Shown in pieces: positions 8,464-14,153 of a stretch of 14,153 nucleotides of DNA; position 1 is the stretch's first letter; each line of letters starts with the position of its first letter. Under the pieces are notes generated by a model. That model saw only the letters and a list, made by a program, of their open reading frames with translations. It searched no databases and was not told where the DNA came from. The stretch covers positions 1 through 14,153 of the forward strand of contig CACXHH010000047.1 of assembly GCA_902767455.1 (NCBI GenBank), written 5' to 3'. This DNA is from an uncultured Eubacteriales bacterium. Its GTDB lineage: Bacteria; Bacillota; Clostridia; Christensenellales; Borkfalkiaceae. The position numbers and the translations under genes were made by a program.

Positions 8464-9339
8464 TTAAGAATTACGTTTTTCTTTTCTGTAATTTTTCGGG
8501 GAAACCCCTACTCGTTGTTTGAAGTAATTTGAAAAATAGTATTCGTTGGAGAAGGTCAACAGCTCCGCTATCTCCTTTACCGTCATGTCCGAATTGTCGA
8601 GCAGGTTTTTGGCGTAGTCGATACGAAGGTTGAGAAGATACTTATACGGCGTTACGTGATAATACTTTTTGAATTCCCTTATTATCTGCGATTCGGACAA
8701 GAAGAATTTTTCGGTCAGTGTTTCAAGAGAGAACGGCTTTTTGACCGAAGTCGACAGCATGAATTTTATTTCGTGCGCGAGATCTGACACGCGCCTTACT
8801 TCGCGGTTTTTCTCGGCGAGCTTCATAAGCATTTCAAATATTATGGCGCTCGCGCGCGGATAGATATGTTCGTTGAAACACGGATCGCCGTCAAGCTCGA
8901 AAAACTTCTCGAAATCTTCTTTTAAATTTGCGTTTTCAAACACCGTCTGCTGGTGTATTCCGTACGCATTCATTATATCGAAAAACAGATTGCTCGAAAA
9001 GTTTATCCAGTATTTCATATACGGATCGTCGGGATCGCTGTAATACTTGCACGTGTCGTGCGGGTGTATGATATACGCGTCCCCGCCCTTTACGACGTAT
9101 TTTTTGCCGTTGTTGATGACGTAGCCTTTGCCTGACAGCACGTACTCGAACACGAAACACCCCGCCGATACTCTCTCTATACCGTACTCGGGATCGGGAT
9201 AGGTTATCCCGAAAGTCGTTATCTGAAGCGGCACTCTTATGGAGCTGTGCACTACCGAAGTCTTTACTTCCTTCGACAGCCCCGAAAAAGCCACTATGTC
9301 GCTTTTATCTATGTTTTTGAAAGTCGTGTATTTTTCCAT
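8464..9339 (-). CDS. AraC-family transcriptional regulator with cupin sensor domain
   Basis: A 291-residue cytoplasmic DNA-binding regulator. Residues ~45-125 fit the AraC-type cupin ligand-binding domain (YVLSGKGYVINNGKKY, GGDAYIIHPHDT, then MKYWINF), which in relatives usually senses a sugar. Residues ~190-288 are the double helix-turn-helix domain: HTH1 near 204-223 (SLETLTEKFFLSESQIIREF) and HTH2 near 253-274 (VKEIAELLTFSNEYYFSNYF) with the family signature ending GVSPKNYR. The length is normal. The start at 9339 has no good Shine-Dalgarno sequence; a nearby upstream ATG is out of frame. The gene converges on operon 1 and diverges from the lipoprotein operon at 9697, so it is the obvious candidate to control operon 2, itself, and perhaps operon 1. 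The effector cannot be read from the sequence. Confidence 0.93.
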   Translation of the reverse strand: MEKYTTFKNIDKSDIVAFSGLSKEVKTSVVHSSIRVPLQITTFGITYPDPEYGIERVSAGCFVFEYVLSGKGYVINNGKKYVVKGGDAYIIHPHDTCKYYSDPDDPYMKYWINFSSNLFFDIMNAYGIHQQTVFENANLKEDFEKFFELDGDPCFNEHIYPRASAIIFEMLMKLAEKNREVRRVSDLAHEIKFMLSTSVKKPFSLETLTEKFFLSESQIIREFKKYYHVTPYKYLLNLRIDYAKNLLDNSDMTVKEIAELLTFSNEYYFSNYFKQRVGVSPKNYRKEKRNS

Positions 9340-9377
9340 AATGCGTGTTTTCCATATCTTTTTGATTTGATAATATA

Positions 9378-9406
9378 TTCACATACCCGCGTGCGGTTAT
9401 TATAAT
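9378..9406 (+). promoter_or_regulatory. Candidate sigma-A-type promoter for the lipoprotein operon
   Basis: TTCACA (9378-9383, 5 of 6 to TTGACA) is separated by exactly 17 bp from a perfect TATAAT (9401-9406). Transcription would start near 9413, giving a leader of about 280 nt to the ATG at 9697. I found no equally good promoter nearer the gene, though a regulator-dependent one with weak boxes cannot be excluded. Confidence 0.6.
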
Positions 9407-9433
9407 TATAGCAGAATAAGAATTAAAAATCCA
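9405..9433 (-). promoter_or_regulatory. Candidate extended -10 promoter for the araC-type gene
   Basis: Read on the minus strand, TGCTATAAT (9413 down to 9405) is an extended -10 element. A weak -35 TGGATT (9433-9428, 3 of 6) is 17 bp upstream. The leader to the start codon at 9339 would be about 60 nt. The -10 overlaps the + strand -10 inside the perfect palindrome TATAATTATA (9401-9410), so the two promoters should compete or be jointly controlled. Confidence 0.5.
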
Positions 9434-9536
9434 CGATTATACGCATTTTTGGCAAAACAAGCGCAAAAAATAACGCAAAAAGGTAAAACGGAAGGGCTTT
9501 TCAGGCAAAAACGGACGGCGTTTTTTTAGAAAAAAC

Positions 9537-9567
9537 CGTTAAAGGCTGTTTTATTATGCTTTTAACG
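9537..9567. repeat. Imperfect inverted repeat, possible operator or leader stem
   Basis: CGTTAAAGGC (9537-9546) and GCTTTTAACG (9558-9567) are inverted copies with one mismatch, which would be a G-U pair in RNA, around an 11-nt A/T-rich centre. It could be a dimeric regulator site or a stem in the leader RNA. No U-tract follows, so it is not a terminator. Confidence 0.45.
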
Positions 9568-9573
9568 AACAAA

Positions 9574-9593
9574 AACCGTCAAGAACCGTCAAG
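9574..9593. repeat. Tandem 10-mer AACCGTCAAG, possible regulator site
   Basis: AACCGTCAAG occurs twice without a gap (9574-9583, 9584-9593). A third partial copy, AACCGTTAAAG, begins at 9534, exactly 40 bp upstream. Spacings of 10 and 40 bp put the copies on the same face of the helix, as expected for a protein that reads direct repeats. The neighbouring AraC-type regulator is the natural candidate; this is inference. Confidence 0.45.
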
Positions 9594-9646
9594 ATATGTA
9601 AAATGCGTTTTTGCGATATTTTTAATTCGTGTTCAATCAGGATTTA

Positions 9647-9669
9647 AAACGCTTTTTCAATAAGCGTTT
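9647..9669 (+). other. Leader hairpin just upstream of the ribosome binding site
   Basis: AAACGCTT (9647-9654) and AAGCGTTT (9662-9669) form a perfect 8-bp stem with a 7-nt loop, flanked by A/T-rich sequence. It ends 14 nt before the AAAGGAGA ribosome binding site (9683-9690). It may protect the 5' end or modulate translation; there is no T-run directly after it. Confidence 0.4.
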
Positions 9670-9696
9670 CAATATTTTAAATAAAGGAGAAAAAAA

Positions 9697-10542
9697 ATGA
9701 AGAAAAGTGTAAGAATAATCATCGTTACCTTGATGTACGCTTTCTGCGCGCTTTTTGCCTGCGGCTGTAATCAAACGACGGCTAAAAACAACGCCGCCTT
9801 CAGAAACGACGGCGGCGCGACTACCGCTCCCGTCGGTACGGTGTTCATGCAGGTCAAGACGCCCGACGGCGGCTATCAGGGAAGCATAACCCCGAAACAG
9901 GCACAAAACTCGTCTTCGGGTGAAGATGCGCCTTCGTGCGAAGACTGGGAACCCGCTATAATCGAATACGACGAGCCTTACGTTTACACGCCTTACGACG
10001 ATTCCGCAAGATACGAATATACTTCCGAAACGGTCAATTTCAAGACGGTATCGGGCGGCTTCACGCAAGCAAAAGGCAACGGCGAATTCAACGATTTTAC
10101 CGTTACGGGCACCAACTCGCTCGCCGTATGCGGTGAAGAAACTTCCTTCCCGTACGGAACGTTTTCGTGCGACGTAAAGACGGTAAAGGGCTACGACACG
10201 GGCATCGTGTACGGACTCAGCACGTACAAAAGCATGTTCTGGGAAAGCGGCGTAAGCTACTATATCTTCCTTTTGAGCGCCGACGGATACGTCTATCTCG
10301 GCAAGATAGACGACGGAGTTTGGAGCGTTCTCAAACGCGTTTCGTATTCGTTCAACACGGTCGATACGTTCAATCTCAAAGTCGTGTACAAAAACTATAA
10401 GAGTTCGTGCTATATCAACGGTAATCTTCTTATAGAGTGCAAGGAAAGAAAGCCTTTGACGGGCACGCGCTTCGGCATAAGGGGCGGCGGCAGCGGCGCC
10501 GTCTTCTCGAATATTTCCGTAACCAATGATTATCTTATATAA
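9697..10542 (+). CDS. Lipoprotein with one concanavalin-like (LamG/DUF1080-type) domain
   Basis: A 281-residue exported protein. The start at 9697 is supported by AAAGGAGA at 9683-9690. The signal peptide ends FACGCN; Cys24 is the likely lipidated residue, with Cys22 as an alternative, and the lipobox is not canonical. Residues ~25-105 are a low-complexity, acidic and Pro/Tyr-containing linker. Residues ~108-281 form a single beta-sandwich of the concanavalin A-like type: YGTFSCDVKTVKGYDTGIVYG, then SYYIFLLSADGYVYLGKID, and the C-terminal INGNLLIEC and GTRFGIRGGGSGAVFSNISV strands. These last motifs align with the concanavalin-like modules of the next gene (LLYTC, TGTGFGVRSNTAAGTVFAN). Only 41 nt separate it from the next gene, without a terminator, so the two form an operon. 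A glycan-binding role is inferred from the fold; no catalytic residues are evident. Confidence 0.85.
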   Translation: MKKSVRIIIVTLMYAFCALFACGCNQTTAKNNAAFRNDGGATTAPVGTVFMQVKTPDGGYQGSITPKQAQNSSSGEDAPSCEDWEPAIIEYDEPYVYTPYDDSARYEYTSETVNFKTVSGGFTQAKGNGEFNDFTVTGTNSLAVCGEETSFPYGTFSCDVKTVKGYDTGIVYGLSTYKSMFWESGVSYYIFLLSADGYVYLGKIDDGVWSVLKRVSYSFNTVDTFNLKVVYKNYKSSCYINGNLLIECKERKPLTGTRFGIRGGGSGAVFSNISVTNDYLI

Positions 10543-10569
10543 ATAAGGTCATCGGATTTCAATAAATTT

Positions 10570-10586
10570 AAAAGGAGATTATTATG
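10570..10586 (+). promoter_or_regulatory. Ribosome binding site of the large modular lipoprotein
   Basis: AAAAGGAG at 10570-10577 lies 6 nt before the ATG at 10584. With the signal peptide that follows, it fixes the start of the long right-edge gene. Confidence 0.85.
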
Positions 10587-13500
10587 AAGTTAAGTAAATT
10601 GCTCGTCCTGATAATGCTTCTGGTTTTTACGACGTGCGCGTCGTTAGCCCTTTACGGCTGTAAAACCAAAGACGGAACTTCCGACGATACTACGGAAAGT
10701 GTTTCCGAAAGCGTGACGGACGGCTCGGAAAGCGGCTCTGCGAATACTTCCGAAGAAAGTTCCGCAAGCGCTTCAGAAGAAGAGCCTTTCGTAGGTCTTA
10801 CCGTTTCTTTCGAGACTTTCGGCGGTACCGAATACTACCCCGTAGTCACCACCGAAAAGGGTATGGCAATCGCGCTTTCCACCCCCGAAAAGGCGGGATA
10901 TAAGTTCCTTGGCTGGTATTTGAGCGATAATTATACGGGCGAAGCGCTCGGCGTAAGCTTTATTCCGACCGAAGACATTACCGTCTACGCCAAATGGGAA
11001 GAAAACGCTTTCGTAGTTACCTTCGTGACTTTAGGCGGCACCGAATACGAGCCGACGAACACCAACGGCACGCCCGTAACTCTCCCCGTTCCCGAACGCG
11101 AAGATTACGAGTTTGCGGGCTGGTATTTAAACGAAGATTATACGGGCGAAGCGCTCGGCGAAAGCCTTTCCGTAATCGAAGATACGACCGTCTACGCCAA
11201 ATGGACGCCGAATTTCTACCTTCTCTCGTTTGAAACTTTCGGCGGAAGCGTTTACGAAGACGTAAAAGTCGCAAAGGAAGGCGCCACGGTCACGAGCCTT
11301 CCCACCCCGATAAGATACAGCTACGAGTTTTTGGGCTGGTATCTGAGCGAAGATTATACGGGCGAAGCGCTCGGCGAAAGCTTTACTCTTACCGCCGATA
11401 CGACGATCTACGCCAAATGGGATAAGGTCGTTTACGTTTATCTTTACTACGGCGAATCTACCGACTATAATCGGCTTAACTGCCACGAAGGCGACGTCAT
11501 AACCGTTTCCGAACTCGAAAAACCCGCTCCGCTTATAATAAGAGACGCCGAGTGCCCGTTCGTTAAATGGTGCTACGACGGTTTGGAACTTACCGACGTC
11601 GAAGAGACCATCACCGTCGGAACGGAAGAAATTTATCTCGTAGCCGTTTACGACAAATCGAATATCCCGCCGCTCGACCGCACCGAAAAGAACGCCGACG
11701 GCTCTCTCAGCACTACGGGTACCGTGGTTAAAGTGCTCGACGATCACGGGGATAGCGAAGGCCGCTTCTCGGTAGACGTTTCCGTTGCCAAAACGAGCGC
11801 CACGAGCGGCGTCGGAAGCGCCGAAGTCGCGTTCAGAATAACTCATAGCGGCGCCGATTACGCAGTACAGGATAAGGGTATGTATTACCTTATGGCAGGC
11901 GTAAGCCCGGGCGGATACGTAGAGATACACAGAGTAACCGACGGCGCATGGGCGCGTATCAAACGCTTCGAGCTTGCAGACGCCCCCGCTATATGGAAAC
12001 AAAAATACGAAAACGCCGTCGTAGGCGAGAAGATGACCGTCCGTATGACCGTTTGCGATTACGGCGACAAGTTCGAGATATATCTCGATAACGTTCTTTT
12101 ATACACCTGCGCCGATACCGCTCTTCTTAATCAGTTCACGGGCACGGGCTTCGGCGTTCGCAGCAACACCGCGGCGGGCACCGTGTTCGCCAACTGGGAA
12201 TACGCCGATTTTACCACCGTTTCGTTTGAAACTAACGGCGGCTCGGCTATATCTCCCGTCAAATACGGCTTCGGCGCGTTGAACGTCGCTCTGCCCACGA
12301 AAGACGGGTATTCGTTCGTCGGCTGGTATTACGACGAAGCTCTGACCGAAGCGGTCGATACTTCGGCTCCCGAAATTTCGGGCGAAGAAGTGACGCTTTA
12401 CGCCAAGTGGAAAGATCCCGACGCGACGGTAACGCTTATGAGCGAAGGCGCCGTTTACGGTTCCTTCCCGTACACCGCGGGCACACACGCCAACCTGCCG
12501 ACGGTAACGCCGATAGCGGCTAACAGGATATTCACGGGCTGGTATTACGACCGTGAATTTACGAATAAAGTAAACCCCGACGGACTTGCTTTGAGCGGCA
12601 AAGAGCTTACCCTTTACGCGGGATTCAGATACCCGACTTCTTCGGCTCTCACCGATAACGGCGACGGAACGTATTCGCTTATCGCGAAAGCGTGCGTCGC
12701 GGTGCTCGGCGAAACGGAATATCCGGCAACCCGCTACGATATGACGATGACTTTCTCCAAGACCGATAAGGGCGCCACGGGTATAGCGTTCAGGCAGGAA
12801 GTCCGCGCCGACGACACTTACAACAACTCGAAATATATAGGCATCACTTTATATACGAGCAACGGCTTGATGCAGGTAGGGCTTTGCGCGGGCAACAATC
12901 TCGTATATCACCTTACTGGTATTATCGCTAACGGCGAACAGCGCAGGAGCACGATAGCGCTCGACTATCTCCCCGCCGCGTGGAAGGCGAAATATAACGG
13001 TACGGCTACCGGCGAACAGATAACCGTTACGCTTTCCGTAGTCGATTACGGCGAAACGTTTGAAATTTATATCGACGGCGATTTTGCCTTCCGCTACGTA
13101 GACGTTGCGGGTACCGATGACGATATAAGCGGTTACAAAGGTGTAGGCTATGGCTTCCGCCATACGGCTCAGACGCTTGACTTCACTATTTCTCACTCGC
13201 CGCTTACCACCGTTTCGTTTGAAACTAACGGCGGCTCTGCCGTTTCTCCCGTCCTTTACGGCGCGGGCGCTCTGACCGTTGCCGCTCCGACTAAGGAAAA
13301 CTACGCTTTTGCCGGCTGGTATTACGACCAAGCTTTGACGAACGCCGTTAATACTTCGGCTCCCGAAATTTCGGGCGAAGCCGTAACGCTGTACGCTAAA
13401 TGGACGCAGTCGATCGTCACGTTGACTCTTATGAGCGAAGGCTCCGTTCTCGATACGATAAACTACGCCAAGGGTACGACGGCTAATCTTCCCGCGACGG

Positions 13501-14153
13501 TCGCTTCCGCCAAGAAGATGATATTCAAGGGGTGGTATTACGACCAAGAGTTTACGAACGCCGTCGACGCGGGCAATATTCAGGTCGAAGGCGATACGCT
13601 CACTATTTACGCGGGATTCAGAGAACCTTACGCAAGGATCACCGCCGACGGCAACGGCAATTACGTGACGTCGGGCACGGTCGTCAAGATACTCGACGAC
13701 CACGGGAACAGCGAAGGTCGCTACTCGATAGACATTTCCGTTACGAAAACCGAAAAGACGAGCGGCGTCGGAAGCGCCGAAGTCGCGTTCAGAATTATTC
13801 AGATAGGCGCCGACTACGCCGTGCAGAGCGCGGGTATGTACTACCTTATGGCGGGTATAAGCCCCGGCGGCTATATGGAAATACACAGAGTCACCAACGG
13901 GACGTGGGCGCGTATTAAACGCTTCAACCTTGCCGACGCGGACACTCCGCAGATATGGAAAGACAAATATACCGCGGCGGCGGTAGGCGATAAAGTCACC
14001 GTCCGAATGACGGTATGCGATTACGGCGACAAGTTCGAGATATATCTCGATAACGTTCTTTTGTATACCTGCGCCGATACCGCTCTTCTTGCTCAATTTA
14101 CGGGCACGGGCTTCGGCGTACGCAGCAACACCGCGGCGGGCACGGTATATTCC
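10584..14153 (+). CDS. Large modular lipoprotein of Flg_new repeats and concanavalin-like domains (3' partial)
   Basis: This frame is open from the ATG at 10584 to the window edge, exactly 1190 codons with no stop. The signal peptide ends LYGC (Cys26), then comes a Ser/Glu/Thr-rich linker (~27-70). Three canonical Listeria-Bacteroides/Flg_new repeats follow (to W138, W207, W279; FETFGG, FLGWYLS, TVYAKW), then a diverged unit (~282-357). A concanavalin-like 'type A' module (~364-543) is followed by two Flg_new-like repeats (~544-609, ~610-681), a diverged 'type B' concanavalin-like module (~683-873), two more repeats (~875-940, ~941-1012), and a second type A module that runs off the window. 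Types A and B share WKxKY, a TV-rich strand and DYGxxFEIYxD, so they are paralogues. It is probably a long surface rod presenting glycan-binding heads; the ligand is unknown. It is co-transcribed with the upstream small lipoprotein. Confidence 0.9.
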   Translation, partial: MKLSKLLVLIMLLVFTTCASLALYGCKTKDGTSDDTTESVSESVTDGSESGSANTSEESSASASEEEPFVGLTVSFETFGGTEYYPVVTTEKGMAIALSTPEKAGYKFLGWYLSDNYTGEALGVSFIPTEDITVYAKWEENAFVVTFVTLGGTEYEPTNTNGTPVTLPVPEREDYEFAGWYLNEDYTGEALGESLSVIEDTTVYAKWTPNFYLLSFETFGGSVYEDVKVAKEGATVTSLPTPIRYSYEFLGWYLSEDYTGEALGESFTLTADTTIYAKWDKVVYVYLYYGESTDYNRLNCHEGDVITVSELEKPAPLIIRDAECPFVKWCYDGLELTDVEETITVGTEEIYLVAVYDKSNIPPLDRTEKNADGSLSTTGTVVKVLDDHGDSEGRFSVDVSVAKTSATSGVGSAEVAFRITHSGADYAVQDKGMYYLMAGVSPGGYVEIHRVTDGAWARIKRFELADAPAIWKQKYENAVVGEKMTVRMTVCDYGDKFEIYLDNVLLYTCADTALLNQFTGTGFGVRSNTAAGTVFANWEYADFTTVSFETNGGSAISPVKYGFGALNVALPTKDGYSFVGWYYDEALTEAVDTSAPEISGEEVTLYAKWKDPDATVTLMSEGAVYGSFPYTAGTHANLPTVTPIAANRIFTGWYYDREFTNKVNPDGLALSGKELTLYAGFRYPTSSALTDNGDGTYSLIAKACVAVLGETEYPATRYDMTMTFSKTDKGATGIAFRQEVRADDTYNNSKYIGITLYTSNGLMQVGLCAGNNLVYHLTGIIANGEQRRSTIALDYLPAAWKAKYNGTATGEQITVTLSVVDYGETFEIYIDGDFAFRYVDVAGTDDDISGYKGVGYGFRHTAQTLDFTISHSPLTTVSFETNGGSAVSPVLYGAGALTVAAPTKENYAFAGWYYDQALTNAVNTSAPEISGEAVTLYAKWTQSIVTLTLMSEGSVLDTINYAKGTTANLPATVASAKKMIFKGWYYDQEFTNAVDAGNIQVEGDTLTIYAGFREPYARITADGNGNYVTSGTVVKILDDHGNSEGRYSIDISVTKTEKTSGVGSAEVAFRIIQIGADYAVQSAGMYYLMAGISPGGYMEIHRVTNGTWARIKRFNLADADTPQIWKDKYTAAAVGDKVTVRMTVCDYGDKFEIYLDNVLLYTCADTALLAQFTGTGFGVRSNTAAGTVYS
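11691..12191 (+). repeat. Type A concanavalin module, copy 1 of a ~1.96-kb super-repeat
   Basis: This segment is repeated at 13641-14153 with high DNA identity. GTCGGAAGCGCCGAAGTCGC is at 11811 and 13767; ACGGCGACAA is at 12061 and 14023. The offset grows 1950, 1956, 1962 bp through in-frame two-codon differences. The near-identical DNA, silent sites included, points to recent intragenic duplication or gene conversion. Confidence 0.85.
12213..13403 (+). repeat. Duplicated Flg_new pair flanking the type B module
   Basis: The Flg_new units at 12213-12410 and 13206-13403 share near-identical DNA, starting ACCACCGTTTCGTTTGAAAC in both (offset 993 bp) and including a long identical stretch over TSAPEISGE. 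Each is followed by a second unit beginning with the TLMSEG motif (~12411-12626 and ~13404-13619). The pair therefore occurs twice, separated by the type B concanavalin-like module (~12630-13202). Confidence 0.75.
13641..14153 (+). repeat. Type A concanavalin module, copy 2, cut by the window edge
   Basis: The partner of 11691-12191. It includes the same VRMTVCDYGDKFEIYLD and TGTGFGVRSNTAAGT segments. The reading frame continues past the edge, so further super-repeat units may follow. Confidence 0.85.

Larger units (their letters stand above)
9340..9696. other. 357-bp divergent regulatory intergenic region
   Basis: There is no plausible gene here: it is A/T-rich and stop-rich in all frames. 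It lies between the araC-type gene and the lipoprotein operon. It holds a candidate overlapping divergent promoter pair near 9378-9433, several A-tracts (9455-9458, 9465-9470, 9477-9481, 9507-9511, 9530-9535, 9571-9575), an inverted repeat (9537-9567), tandem 10-mers (9574-9593) and a hairpin before the ribosome binding site (9647-9669). If the + promoter is real, bases from about 9413 to 9696 are an untranslated leader. Confidence 0.7.

Noticed and set aside
9353..9355. Upstream ATG as an alternative start of the araC-type gene
   Set aside because: It is out of frame with the regulator (16 bases from the chosen start), so it cannot extend the protein.
9507..9527. AAAAACG/CGTTTTT hairpin ending in a T-run, terminator-like
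   Set aside because: Only two G-C pairs support the stem and most of the T-run is consumed in it, so it is too weak to call an attenuator.
11127..12002. 291-codon minus-strand open frame
   Set aside because: Same antisense, in-register shadow of the giant lipoprotein; the sense frame carries the recognisable repeats.
13532..13918. 128-codon Arg-rich + strand frame
   Set aside because: It is an out-of-frame reading of the second type A module, with biased Arg/Tyr composition typical of a shifted frame.
12849..14096. 415-codon open frame on the minus strand
   Set aside because: It lies antisense and in codon register to the giant lipoprotein. The sense gene rarely uses TTA, CTA or TCA codons, which keeps the opposite frame open. 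The product shows no domain, and no start signal is seen.

Overview
The window looks like an accessory, cell-surface region of an uncultured Gram-positive bacterium, most likely a gut-type Clostridia (Firmicutes) lineage. The reasons are strong AAGGAGG-like ribosome binding sites, short lipoprotein signal peptides, Ser/Glu-rich linkers, InlB/Flg_new-type repeats, a FIVAR-like domain and a basic C-terminal membrane tail. The exact taxon cannot be fixed from the sequence. There are no rRNA or tRNA genes, insertion sequences or CRISPR arrays. All six genes belong to one theme: exported multidomain proteins with carbohydrate-binding-like folds, plus one regulator.

Region 1 (3-8427, + strand) is an operon of three tightly packed genes: the 3' part of a membrane-anchored jelly-roll/FIVAR protein, a 1269-residue LamG-metallophosphoesterase-pseudoSGNH protein (ATGA overlap), and a 997-residue lipoprotein with InlB-like and GLUG repeats (1-nt gap). 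It closes with a perfect 15-bp stem terminator at 8388-8427.

Region 2 (8464-9339, - strand) is an AraC-family regulator with an N-terminal cupin sensor. It converges on operon 1 and diverges from operon 2.

Region 3 (9340-9696) is a 357-bp regulatory intergenic. A palindromic TATAATTATA carries back-to-back -10 elements for both directions. The + strand promoter would give a leader of about 280 nt with an inverted repeat, tandem AACCGTCAAG 10-mers and a hairpin just before the ribosome binding site.

Region 4 (9697-14153, + strand) holds a 281-residue lipoprotein with one concanavalin-like domain, then a very large modular lipoprotein gene that is open to the window edge (at least 1190 codons). 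The latter alternates Flg_new repeats with concanavalin-like modules and contains a super-repeat of about 1.96 kb visible at DNA level. It is easy to overlook because it has no stop inside the window.

Together this suggests an AraC-controlled set of glycan-facing surface proteins. No glycoside hydrolase or transporter is visible; the only probable enzyme is the metallophosphoesterase. The features most worth a second look are the apparently dead SGNH domain fused to that phosphoesterase, the palindromic divergent promoter with its long structured leader, and the homologous concanavalin-like module shared by the proteins of operon 2.
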